From Roridomyces roridus (lineage: Eukaryota; Basidiomycota; Agaricomycetes; Agaricales; Mycenaceae): 64,000 nt of DNA. The translations under genes and the position numbers were made by a program. Location: assembly GCA_029378245.1 (NCBI GenBank), contig JARKIF010000013.1, positions 434,001-498,000 on the forward strand. Reading direction: 5' to 3'. Below, piece after piece: positions 1 through 10,946 of the stretch (position 1 is the first letter of the stretch; each line of letters opens with the position of its first letter). The notes beneath the pieces are model-generated. The model ran no database searches. It had not been told where the DNA came from and saw only the letters and a program-made list of their open reading frames with translations.

Positions 1-1365
1 TATATTCCCATTTACTTATCTTATCTTATTTACATCACCATTCCATATATGTTACACATTGATTGTGACTGTTTACCTTACTGATAGATATCTTCTCTTC
101 TTGGTCTTGACCACCATGTACTTCCATAGTGGCTCCTCTTGAATGACCACACTATTGTTCTGTCATTCTTGGGCTTCTCTTGGTTCTGTCTGGCCAACCC
201 TCTAGTGTTGACTGCCTCCACAATACGGCAGCCTTCCAGGAGATGGGACTAGCGCGCCGCGTCGGTCGGGGCGTCGCGTTGGTAACCGCGTGGACAGCAA
301 TGATGAGGAGCCGCAGAGGGAGGAGGGAGAGGTGGGGGAGCAAGGACTCACCACGTAGATGTACAGCCCGTCGACTCGCCCACCACTTGTTTTTTGGGTA
401 TAGAATCATTATATTCATGCGTACAGACTGTAATGTCCCTTCCAATCTCATCTAGATTCCGTGAATGGCGTCGTTGGGCTCGGAAAAGAACGCCGCTGGT
501 GACGTGCCGAGTGACGTGGCGTGTGGGCGGTATCGGTCCTGGCCCATCATCGAGTAGGCGAGCCAAGAAGGTGGGGCAGTGAGGCCAGGGTCGATGGTGA
601 GCGGTATGGTGAGCATGGTGAGCCCGACGCCGGGATAGCATTTGTCATTGTGAGGCGAGGGCGCTGGTGAGGCGGTACAGCCGTCGAGGGCGGACGTGAT
701 GGCGGGGAAACGACGGGCGGGTAAGCGCGCGATAGCCGAGGCAGCGTCGGGGAGGGCGTAGCGAGAGGTGTTGCCGACGGATGGTGGTCGGGAGAGAGAG
801 AGTGATGAGCAGCGTGATGATGCCCACATGACATGTCTTGGACATGTCTCAAAAGGGATGTGCCGAAGATGCCGATGGCATATCCCAAACGGGAACGCCG
901 ACCTACTCTGCAGCACTAAGTGGCTCTCCGAAGAGGTCTCGGAGAGTACTCTCAGAGAGTAAGGGAAAACAGTGTTTTTGATACTCGCGAATTGGCAGAT
1001 CACGATGGCAACCTGCCAACTGATCTGTCACCATATGCGGGTCGGGTAGGTGCTAAAACCATGCCAACCAAGTCATTGGGCCTCACAACCAACCACGGAT
1101 GCCCGAATGCCTGGCAGAAGCGGGATAAGTACTTGGCAGGATGGCAAAGGTTCCCAGTCAGTGCGCTCTGCGCCAGACAGTCTCCAAGGAATTTCAGCCT
1201 TTCAGGACCCAGGTACCTCCTGCCGACTCTTGCGGCATGCAGCGCATGCAGACCTATATAGTCTCACACAAGCACATGTAGGGCGAGTGGATCAATGACA
1301 AAAATCTGCTGTATTTAAAGCTGTAATGTCACACGTAGCACCGCCGACTCTTGCTTCCCGCTCTC
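1..1365. other. Intergenic, no gene recognised
   Basis: About 1.3 kb upstream of the NLR gene. Open frames occur on both strands (longest on the minus strand, about 452-1003), but they overlap one another, resemble no family I know and show no convincing splice structure. I see no tRNA and no clear repeat. Confidence 0.5.
1312..1319 (+). promoter_or_regulatory. TATA-like box of the NLR gene
   Basis: TATTTAAA lies 47 bp upstream of the chosen ATG at 1366. Spacing to a start just downstream is plausible for a short 5' leader; this is the only TATA-like motif close to the gene start. Confidence 0.35.
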
Positions 1366-4300
1366 ATGCCCCCCAATACTGTCGCAAAAGGAGGAGTGCC
1401 GGGTGCCCAAGCCCCAGTCAAGGCTTCCCCCAGCTCAGGATCAGATTGGATCGGAGGCTTCCTTCGGCTAGCCAAAATAGTGGAGGCTGCAGGAGATTTG
1501 GCACCATTCCCATACATCAAGGGGGCCTGTGGAGTAGTTGTTAACCTGCTTGAAATTGTCCAAGTTTGTGTCCACTTGCATGGCTGCCATGCACTTGTCT
1601 CATCAAATTTGAACCATAGGATCTCAAACATAATCGAGAGGACCTTCAAGGTCTGTGTGAGGATATTATAGAAATCTTGAGAATCATACAGGAGGAGATG
1701 AAGAGTCATGGCGACCAGAGAGCAGATGAGTTCTGGGGTCTGTGTGAAGACTTTGAAAGGTATTAATTCACATGAAATTCTGCACCAACCTAACCCAGAG
1801 ATTTTAGACATGTGAGGGAGATTCTGGAATCAGTAGAAGCACTTGGAAAAAAACCACAAGGTCTTGGTGGTCACATCAGGGAATTAGTCCAGGTGAACAG
1901 CGCTAAAGAGAAAATCACTGGTCATCAAGGGAAAATACAGAAACTCCGACTAAATTTTCTGGTATGGAATCCAACTCCAAATTATTCAAAACTGAGAGAG
2001 TTCCCAGCTTCGTATCAACATCCGCATGGCATCCCAGCTCTCGGCACTCAACAGTATGAGGCTTCTTTACCTTGTGACAACTGATAACAACTGCCTTTGA
2101 TTTAAAGATGTGGATGCACCACAATGCTTTGCAAAGTTCAATGATTGCCCTCCACCTTCAAGAATTTTCCAAGGGCGTCGGACAATTTTGCAGCAAATGG
2201 AGGCCTTCTTTAACGATGGTACCCCAAAACAGCATATATTCCTGCTACATGGATTAGGGGGTTCTGGAAAAACGCAGATTGCTCTTAAATTCATTGAAGA
2301 TTCAGCATCCAAGTATGTTTTTCAGGTGCTTAGTGACTTTCATTACCACTCACTCCATGTATAGATTTTCGGATGTCTTTATGCTTGATATGAGTAGCCA
2401 GACTACCATTGAAACTGGCTTGAAAAATATTGCAATGATCAAGAACATTGGGGACAAATCAGATGATGCGCTGAAATGGCTCAGGGCTGTGCAGAGCAAT
2501 TGGTTCCTGCTCTTTGACAATGCAGATGATCCAAACATCAACTTGAATCTGTATCTTCCAAGATGCAATCAAGGGAATATACTGATCACATCCCGGAATC
2601 GAGAGCATTGGATTTATGCTGGCGCGAATTGTCGAGTTGCTGACATGGAGGAAATGGATGCTGCAGAGCTGCTGCTCAAAGGTGCTGCCAAACATGTGAC
2701 AGATGAAAACATGGAAACTGCAAGAGAGATCACTAAGGTACATTCAGATTGAGTACTCAGGATATTATTGAGGCTCTTCCCAGGCGCTGTACTGTCTGCC
2801 TCTGGCTATTGCCCAAGCAAGTGCCTTTGTTGCAAAGTCAAGAAATCTCAAGGGGTACTTGGAACTATACAAACAAAATCAAGCCAGGTTACTAAGCGAA
2901 AATCCTGTGCAGCAACGAGATGGCTATGCGTGGTCTGTCTATACTAGCTGGAGAATGAGCTTTGACAGACTTAGCCATACTGGGCAAACACTGTTGCAGC
3001 TGTGCTCCTGCTTGCATTATCAGGGAATTACAGAGATGATATTCCGGAATGCAGCCAAATACAACAGAGATGGGAGACTATATGGGCCGTCAAGGGAACA
3101 ACTACAAGGGGCCTGCAGTTTCATAGCAAATTTCAGGAATCAGGCCGGTCAATGGGATTCACTGGCATTTCACCAAGTTGTAAATGAAATACAAGCATAT
3201 TCTTTGATGAGTGTTGATGAAGAGACAGCATCCTTGTCTGTTCACCCACTGGTGCATGAGTGGTGTCAACAGTTCTCGGTCACAGAGGGTGAAATCATGA
3301 TCAATCTGATGGGAATGTCAATATCCGAGGGAAATTATTCAGCTGCACAAAGTATAGGGATGTTGCCTCATTTATGGGCCCTGATAGAGGATGAGGTGGG
3401 AAGGGCACCACAGTGGAATGAACAATTTGCGCAAATCTACTTCCAGAGCTTCAGATTCCAAGTGGCTACAGTATTTTGGCATCAGGTGTGGAGGGAAAAA
3501 CAGGATAGACATGGAGAGAATCATCCCTTGACTTTGCAGTCCATGGAAGAGCTTGGTAACTCCTACCAAGGACTTGGGAAGTTTAGGGAGGCACTACCAC
3601 GGCAGACCTTGGTCCTGGAGAAGCGAAAGCAGCTTCTGGGTGATGAGCATCCAGAAACACTACGGGCAATGGGAAACCTGTCCATCACACACAGAGATCT
3701 TGGACAGTTCAATGATGCACTCTCACTGCAGACCTTGGTCCTGGAGAAGCAAAAGCAGCTTCTGGGTGATGAGCATCCAGAAACGCTCTGGGCAATGGGA
3801 AACCTGGCCCTCACACACCAATATCTCGGACAGTTCAATGATGCACTACCACTGCAGACCTTGGTCCTGGAGAAGCAAAAGCAGCTTCTGGGTGATGAGC
3901 ATCCAGAAACACTACGGGCAATGGGAAACCTGGCCATCACACACAGAGATCTTGGACAGTTCAATGATGCACTCTCACTGCAGACCTTGGTCCTGGAGAA
4001 GCAAAAGCAGCTTCTGGGCGAGCAGCATCCAGAAACACTACGGGCAATGGGAAACCTGGCCCTCACACACAGAGATCTCGGACAGTTCAATGATGCACTA
4101 TCACTGCAAACCTTGGCGCTGGAGAAGCAAAAGCAGCTTCTGGGCAAGGAGCATCCTGAAACACTGCGGGAAATGGGAAACCTGGCCCAGACACACCGAT
4201 ATCTCGGACAGTTCAATGATGCACTACCACTGCAGACCTTGGTTCTTGAGAAGCAAAAGCAGCTTCTGGGTGAAGACCATCCTCATACTCTGATTGCCAT

Positions 4301-4532
4301 GGGATGTCTTGCTGCAACTCTCACCAAATTGGGCAGGTTCATGGAGGCTGAGCCACTGGAATGTGTTGTCCTGCAAAAGCAGAAACAACTTCTGGGAGAA
4401 CATCATCCCCATACAATGATTACCATGAGAAATCTGCTTGAAACATATGAGGGACTCAGACTGGGAAAGACTGAAGAAGTTGATATGCTCAATATTTGCC
4501 TCAAACAAGCACAGGCAACCAGGGATCAGTGA
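1366..4532 (+). CDS. STAND/NLR-type protein: helical N-domain, NB-ARC, TPR repeats
   Basis: Likely intracellular signalling NTPase of the fungal NLR class (non-self recognition or programmed cell death in related proteins; the role here is inferred). Reading frames join into one spliced gene. Exon 1 (1366-1563) and exons at 1620-1759 and 1808-1961 give a helical N-domain containing PFPYIKG and NREDLQGLCED. NB-ARC follows from about 2108: P-loop GLGGSGKT near 2250, Walker B-like WFLLFDNADD near 2500, sensor-like ILITSRNR near 2580, and an MHD-like HPLVHEW near 3245. The C-terminus carries eight 42-residue TPRs of the kinesin-light-chain type (HPETLRAMGNL...LGQFNDALPLQTLVLEKQKQLLG pattern, split over the repeat unit). 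Introns lie near 1564-1619, 1760-1807, 1962-2107, 2313-2365 and 2740-2783. The acceptor before 2108 is uncertain because its phase does not fit cleanly. No frameshift is seen, so the gene may be intact. Next downstream is the arm of a large inverted repeat. Confidence 0.85.
3520..4440 (+). repeat. 126-bp tandem repeats encoding TPRs
   Basis: Eight successive 126-bp units encode the TPR array. Units starting near 3646, 3772, 3898, 4024 and 4150 are almost identical at DNA level, differing by a few bases, while the outer units are more diverged. This indicates recent unit duplication or gene conversion. Confidence 0.9.
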
Positions 4533-4821
4533 TGTGAGTTGCAAGTCTTTTGATTTTGGATAGCCATGACTCTGAGGAATTTGCCAGATCTTTGTTTTTT
4601 TTGTTGCATATCTGGGAACTTCAATCGGAGATATTTGTCTAGGGATATGTCGCTCACTCTCTCTTTGTCTGTAGGTTCCCAAGTACTTGTCTCATTGGCC
4701 ACTCCGAAGTGTCAGTGGCACTTGGGCCACCAACGAAAAAGCTGTTGCCATTTACCATTGGGGATCTGAGAGCACGTCAGACCCGCTGAGTCACCGTCAG
4801 AGTTATCCTTCCATTTGGAGA
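4533..4821. other. 3' flank of the NLR gene
   Basis: T-rich stretch after the NLR stop codon, probably 3' UTR and spacer. No gene seen. It ends abruptly at the junction with the inverted repeat arm. Confidence 0.5.
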
Positions 4822-6502
4822 ACTTGGCATGATGCCGTGTCCGGCAGAACTCGTACTTATTTTTATGACGAGGTTCAGACGAGACAGCACAGAATTTGAT
4901 TTCAGCATAAGTACATGTACGGTAGAGCTTCTAACCATTTCAGTTTTGTTGGCAGGATGGTAATTTTCCCCAGGAAACACTCCAAATGATGTGAGGGTTT
5001 CGGGAAAAATCTTGGTCCGAGCCGCAGAAGGATATGTTCAACGGCACAAATTTTGAAGGGTGGAGAAACATGCTTGAGGACCCCCGGGATAACACTTGAT
5101 GAGCATCCCAGACGATTCATTTGATGAGCTTTGAGCATCCCTGGCCGAAGAGGAAATGTAGGGGTTGAAGAGAAATAGTAGGCAGCAGGAGGGAGGACAG
5201 TGGCTCTTGAACGGTGCTCGCAGTGTCTATATCTGCCCATGCCGGCGACACCTCATCTTTTGGCCAAGCAGTTGAAACTTGATTGGCTGTTGAGGTCCAT
5301 GGAGTCGATGGTTTTCCATGCTCACTGCTCAGCTGTGGTCTGTCAAAAAAGCTGTAGAAGTATGAGTGTTTTCTTCGGCGTTTATTATCACTTGCGCTGC
5401 GAGAACGTGGAAGAACCGTGAACAGCACATATTTTGTGGCGAATCAACTGCTAACCTCGTGTTTTGAGGGCCGAATCAACTGTCAAGTTACCGGTTCCGG
5501 GTAAATTGTAGGTCAGCTGTCCAACTTCTGGGTCGAACTTCCAACTATTCACTTTTGATATGGTGCGATGATGATGGCCGCAGCCACGTGCCGATCCCAA
5601 CTTTTGATGTGCCCTTCTTCTCTGGCACGTATGCCCAGTGTGCGGCACGGCATTGGCAAAGGCGACGCCCTGGTTCGCACTCAGCAGGCCCAGCGACAAC
5701 TAACCCCGATAGATGTTAGGTGGCAGCGCCCGAATGTGGAGGGATCTTCCTCTGCGCAGTCATCCGTGCCATTCCACTCGAGTTTGAGCTCGCGCCTATC
5801 TACGTGCCAAATCCGGTTAGCCAGTCTTTGTTGAAGCCCTCCTTTACATTTACAGCCCAATCCCCTCGGTCAAGGTCTACAGCATCAGACATTCAGACAC
5901 ATTTCCAAGCAGGGACCACGTATGCCGCAGAGCGGGACCGGCGCGGGTGTCATGGGATCACAGTTTGGGCGGCGGATCACTTCGGCTATCCCGGGAAACT
6001 TGAAAGTTGGCATTTGACAGTTGAGCAAAGAACTTCGTTTGTGAACTTTGAATAAAGAACGATAATAAATGTCATATAGAAGTGCCAAATGCTGTAGACA
6101 GTAGAATCAGATGTAGATATTAATCAATATCCGGATGAGGAAGCATAGTACAGCAAGAGAAATAAGTCTAGGAAGCAGCAAGTAGTACCAAGTCTTTGGG
6201 GATTGGACAAACAAAAGACCGAAGAATCAAGATCAAGAGCCATATGTATCATTGAGGAACGGTGGTAACAGTGTGACATGTCACGGTCGGGCAACCTGAC
6301 CGTGACATTTGACGCGTGACAAACGCGTGACAGACAGGAACAAATGTGTACAAAGATCAACCCACATGATGGACAAATACATGCAAAGACACCGATCATA
6401 CCTTACATGATCGGGAGCCGCTTTCAACTGATGGGGTGCAGGATTTGAAAGAACCGATTACTCATTTCATTTCGCTGTGCTCATTACATAAGTACTCGTA
6501 AC
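4822..6502 (+). repeat. Left arm of 1.68-kb inverted repeat (partner 21147-22827)
   Basis: Reverse complement of 21147-22827: every matched position pair I checked sums to 27649, so the 1681-bp arms contain no indel. I noticed one mismatch (6478 against 21171). The arm holds no recognisable gene; short open frames are mirrored in both copies. Near 6270-6340 it contains LTR-like sequence with nested TGTCACG/CGTGACA palindromes. No target-site duplication was found at either arm boundary. Confidence 0.9.
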
Positions 6503-6890
6503 TACAATGACCCGATGACTACAAGCCACGAGACTGGAGGCATGCTGCGAGGGCGATGGGGCCTAGCGGGCAGTGGGGTGCTATGTAAGGTCACGCACTG
6601 CTCTCCGACACCAACGGACCTCAACGGCCAACAATGGCCGCTCCCCCACAGCATATGCACTGCCTACGACTGCGGGCGCAGTTCAACACTGCCCTTCACA
6701 GCTCGTAAATGACTCATACAGACAATCCTAAGTAGTATAAATAGTCTCATGTATCGTAGATAGAACCAACCGAATAGTAAGATTTATCGACTCAACTCGT
6801 ATTGAATCAGCTTTTCAAACAATCTTTCAAACTCGGAACATTTGTGTCTACGACTTCTTATCTAAGAACCCCAGAGCATCACATTTTTTC
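6272..6890 (+). repeat. Possible LTR/leader of a Ty3-like element
   Basis: Begins with TGTGACATGTCACGG and contains a TATA-like stretch near 6733 (AGTATAAATAG), then an A/T-rich leader running into the gag start at 6998. Only its first ~230 bp are shared with the other inverted-repeat arm, which breaks off at 6502. The 3' end and primer-binding site could not be fixed, and no second LTR in direct orientation was found, so the limits are tentative. Confidence 0.35.
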
Positions 6891-6997
6891 TTGAGTCCAA
6901 CTTTCTACAAACCTAAAACTTTCAAAACCTCAAGACAAGAGTCGGAGTGATCACCCGATTTTTTTTCAACCTAAAAACAACAATCGCGGTGTCAAGA

Positions 6998-7249
6998 ATG
7001 GTAACTACTCGAAAGAAGGATTACGGGTATACCGAACCGACATCCCGGGCCTCGCGGAGGACACTCCTGCAGGAGGTGGCCGATGTTGGTGCTTCGTTCA
7101 ATGACCTGAACGAAGCAACACAGATTTTAGCAGCTAGGGGAGAACTCCACGAGGGACAACTCCCGGCTGCACATGCGGAAGGACTCCGCGTGGAGAGTCC
7201 TCCACATCAGCAAATCGGGGAAATCTTGCTGATACCGGCTGAAACGTAA
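6998..7249 (+). pseudogene. N-terminal fragment of a Ty3-like Gag
   Basis: ATG at 6998 follows the LTR-like leader. The 83-residue frame (starting MVTTRKKDYGY) has a basic start and a helical region and ends at a stop at 7247. The central Gag domain resumes only at about 10.06 kb, so this looks like the 5' piece of a gag gene split by 2.8 kb of other repeats. Assignment rests on position and on the downstream Gag; the fragment itself has no diagnostic motif. Confidence 0.45.
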
Positions 7250-7425
7250 CATCGTGATGCTTCCTTCCAATACGATCGGAACGCTGCCGTTGCCATTGCA
7301 ATGCCCTCGGAAGTGCCTGGCATGATTCTCAAATATCGGCAGGCTTGTCAGCCAATTGCATATTACTGCAAACCGTGCCAGAATGAATGTCCCTTTGGAC
7401 GTGGACTACATAATAATATAGTATA

Positions 7426-8654
7426 CAAGACATTCCTCCGCTTCGCTCCGGCAGTTTCAAGAAATCTCCCAGGAACAATGGCAAAACAAAGAAATGCAAT
7501 TTCAACATAAAAACAGGAAGGAAATTCTACTAAGACTCGAGCCAGGGCTCTCACTTTGAACATACCATCCGGCGCCCCGCGATCGAACCGTCTACGGTTT
7601 TCTGCCCGCACACGCTCGACGTGGGTATTGTATGGGTAGGTCCGCGTGGTTTGCGTTCGAGGATGTTCGCTCGCACCATGGGAAGCACATGGAGCCCCAG
7701 CACACGATCGTTGAACTTGCGGATGGTGCCAGTGGCGAGATTTGAAGCTGGGATTTCCGACTTTGCTTCCTCCGAGTATGGTTTGATGAGCTAAATTTCT
7801 GGAGCACGGCGAGGAGCGGGCAGAAGGACTGGTAGCAGACAAAGAGCGTAGCAAAGTATTGAGTCGGACTTGAGGTGAAAGAAATTTGAACATTTGAGAA
7901 GGTGAGGGCCTGCATTCATCCTTCGATGGGGACTGAGAGTACTGAGAGCCGACGTTGGCACCCAACGAAATGAACGAGAGTAGCACAGCATTGCCGGCAG
8001 CGGAGGGATCCAAGAGTGACCAGCCAACAACACCCGGAGGGGAGGAAAATGTGGGGCGCCGTCAGTGCAGGGGCAGGACCGAATGAAAGGCATGGACATC
8101 TCCAGATTTGAGGCCCGAGACGGCGGGAGGAGGAGAGGCACGGAATGGTGGGTGGAGATCAATTCAGGGCTTGAGGTTTATATGACACGGCTGCCGACGC
8201 ATACGTAGCCACGGCGGGCCTGCGTCCCCGAGAAGATCCATTGTGGTTGCTGTGGAGAACAGCTGAGCTCGAGGACGCCGCGACGCGCGTTCTCGCCGAG
8301 TTGATCGTCAGTCAATCAATGATAGGGAGTAGGCTGCGCAATGCTTACCACGAGACCTGTCGACAGAGCAGAGAGAACTCAACTTGGCATAATTGTTCAA
8401 GTTCAACAGCAACGCGCAGTGCTCGGCATGCACACGTCGCGTCGAGCCGGCGATGCATAGCTTGAAAAGCTGTTGAGCCGTGGCTTCGATCAGGAAATGG
8501 AAGGAGATCTCGGTGGCGCTCGTGGGGGAAATTCATGAGAGAGCTGTAGAGAAGGGTGGGTCGACGGCAAGATGAGGGAGGGAAACAAATGGGGAAGGAC
8601 CCACGAACCAAACAAAGTCCAAAGAATCGAGAGCCATTTCGTTAAAGAACGGAT
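7426..8654 (-). repeat. Dispersed cassette repeat, copy A
   Basis: Member of a three-copy family with copies B (19279-20480) and C (55126-56163), all in the same orientation here. On the minus strand the copies begin near ATCCGTTCTTTAA and end near GGAGCGAAGCGGAGG followed by TGTCTTGT. A and B share a good part of their interior, including a TATATAAAC promoter-like box and a short Ala/Ser/Leu-rich frame. Copy A reads AGACATTCC at the terminal motif where B reads AGACATGCC. No transposase or known domain is encoded. Confidence 0.7.
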
Positions 8655-8692
8655 GACACGAGTGACCGTTACTAATTCTTGCCCAAGAAATA

Positions 8693-9123
8693 GACGGGTT
8701 GTGCAAAAGCCGTACGGCTTTTTCGTGCATTGTGCAAAGCCGTACGGCTATTTTCCCCCTGTATTTTACGGGCTGTAAATGGACCCCAGGACTGTTGCTG
8801 ATGCCGACTCGTACCTACGGTGCTCACCTTGCCCAGATCGTTCCGAAACGCGGCTTGAAAAGGAGCCGAATTGACGACATTCTGTCAAAATTCGCCTTGG
8901 AGCCGTGTGGAGTTGGCTTGACCTAAATTGAGCATGCCAATGACGTACCGTAGCTGTCGGATCAGTCTGCCGGTGGGGTTCAGACACATCAAAAGAATGC
9001 TGATTTCTTAACCGGCAGCGAGATCCGGCAGTAAACCGAAGACAAACTGCCATTTTGCCCGCACGGCTTTGCACAATGCCAAAAAGCCGTGCGCGGCTCC
9101 ATACGGCTTTGCACAACCCGTCT
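8693..9123. mobile_element. TIR mini-element (MITE), TA-flanked
   Basis: Terminal inverted repeats GACGGGTTGTGCAAA(A)GCCGTA with TA on both outer sides (8691-8692 and 9124-9125). GCCGTACGG-type motifs recur beneath each end. Length is 431 bp with no coding capacity. The TA duplication suggests mobilisation by a Tc1/mariner-like enzyme, though this is not proven. Confidence 0.75.
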
Positions 9124-9125
9124 AA

Positions 9126-10059
9126 TCTGTGCTGTCCATCCACACAAATGAGTAGTACGAGCCTTGGAGGCTTAGAACCTCAAAAGCCTGAGCTGCCCCG
9201 TAGCGTGGAGTGGTACTACGGGGTGTACCAAGTCATGCCGGTCACCAAATGAATTGGATCGGGCATCCACGGCGTGATTATGATCACTGATGTGTCTATA
9301 TCAAGATTCATCAGCCAAAGGCCGCAAACCATCGCCTCTTGCTTCCTGTCCACCACCATACCCCATGCACTCCCCTGCGTAGCCTCCCCCAACCACCCTC
9401 GCCCCTCTCCTGCCGAAGCCGCACCCTTCAAGCTTGCTTCAAGCTATCAAGGCTCCCGTAACCTGGAAGACCGAAGATTGTCGTGGCGGATTCTGCAATT
9501 CCAGGACCTCTGGATGGCTGTCAGTTTTATGTACCGCTTGTTGCTCTTCCCGGACTGCCCGGTCCTCGCAAGTCCTCGTCCTCTCCAGTCTTCGTGTTCG
9601 TTGTCGTCGTCGGGCCTCCATGGAGACCTGCATCAAGAAGCTGCAAGAGCCGACAATTTCTCCATTTGGTGCTACAAGTTCTCCGTGGTCTCTCTCCCCT
9701 CCCTCTGGCACTCCCCGTTGTTCTCTTAGGCTATTCCATCTGCTTCATTGTGTACTTCAGATAATAATACATTTTTTCTGCCATTCTTCGTATTGTGTCG
9801 AGCATGATTCATGAGATAATTGAGTAATACAAAAGGGCAATACAGGTGGAATAAGGAATGAATGCCTGGTACAGAAAGGTTTGCCAGGCATTGCAATGCC
9901 TGCCAACGTGCCCAATCTACGGCTTCTGCCAAGCTTTTCGGCACCCGAGGTTAATTGCAAGGCCGGATGGGCGGACGGCATGATTTTAGTCATGCCGGGC
10001 ATTTTGGTTGCATTGCGATCATTGCAATGCTCGGCAACGAATCTCCACATTTTGTGATG
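9126..10059. other. Non-coding or unrecognised sequence splitting the gag region
   Basis: Contains a C/T-rich open stretch (about 9274-9730) with no recognised family. The short palindrome CATTGCAATG occurs near 9890 and 10020 and also near 7290 on the other side of copy A. It may be a subterminal motif of an element of about 7.25-10.05 kb that inserted into gag. No gene is called. Confidence 0.35.
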
Positions 10060-10740
10060 CACGTGTTCGACCGTCAGACCTCGCCGAATGGTTCTATCCG
10101 GTGGGAGAAGCGGAGGGCGAGCATAGGAGGATCAAACAAGAAGAAGACTCGGACGACATCAAGCTCACCTGAACCAGTGACACGAATTCAGGTGATGAGC
10201 TTGATCCGGACACATCGGCAGGGTTCATTGTGCCGAAGGTAACCGCCAGGCAATATAAAAGGTGGGTCGTGCCGAGATCGAACGAATTGACAATTTCAGG
10301 TTCCTCCCGGACTGGTTTGAGCTCAGTCAAGACAGAGATCAATTGGGGCCGATGCCGGCTGGCTGGCTGATTGAAGGAGCTCCGACTGAAGATGACGGAT
10401 CAAGTATTGGGTATTGGAGACGTCGAGACGGAGGGACGGGCCGAAAGTATAGCCATAATTGTCGAGGTTCCCGAGCGGCCTTCAAAGAGGAAGGAGGCCG
10501 CTGCCGCGGAAGGGAAAGGGAAAGGAATAGCCGAGGGCGAACGCAGTGCCGCGTTTGAGGAATACCTTCGGCAGAAGCAGAAGAAGAGCAGCAAGGGTGC
10601 CGAGAAGGGGCAGAGTTCGAGCAAACAGAAGAATGCTGGCAGCAAGAGGATTACAACAAGTAAATTCCTGCGACCACATTCACAGGTTCCGGAGGGCGGG
10701 TGGTTCAAACAAACGACCTCATAGAGTCTTCCTGATCCTC
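10060..10740 (+). pseudogene. Degenerate middle part of Ty3-like Gag
   Basis: Frames change several times (10060-10160, 10262-10400, 10371-10724) with stops between them, but composition (acidic, Lys/Ser-rich, KKK runs) and position suit the variable linker ahead of the retrotransposon Gag core. The Ser-rich tract near 10740-10860 continues it. The indels indicate a dead copy. Confidence 0.45.
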
Positions 10741-10946
10741 CCGACGATAGCTCATCAAGTTCATCGAGCTCGTCGGACAGTTCTAGCTCCAGCCCGAGTT
10801 CTGGATCCAGTTCCGATGAATCGGAATCAAGCTCAAGTTCTAGCGAGTCCTCCAGCGATGAGGACACAGACAGCAAGAAGAAGAAGCCGGAAAAGAAGTG
10901 CCGTCTTTCGAACAGACAAGACCCAAAGAAGAAACTCCGTAAGGCC

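Noticed and set aside
452..1003. Long minus-strand open frame (183 codons)
   Set aside because: Low-complexity Pro/Ser/Arg composition, overlapped by other frames, no motif or splice support.
3553..4293. Open frames of 217-246 codons on both strands inside the NLR gene
   Set aside because: Shadows of the 126-bp TPR repeats; the periodic WSWRSKSSFW-type sequence is a frame artefact of the real TPR coding frame.
5117..6399. Open frames of about 70-112 codons in the 4.8-6.5 kb arm, mirrored at 21.2-22.7 kb
   Set aside because: Duplicated only because the whole DNA arm is duplicated; no domain, no codon-level conservation evidence.
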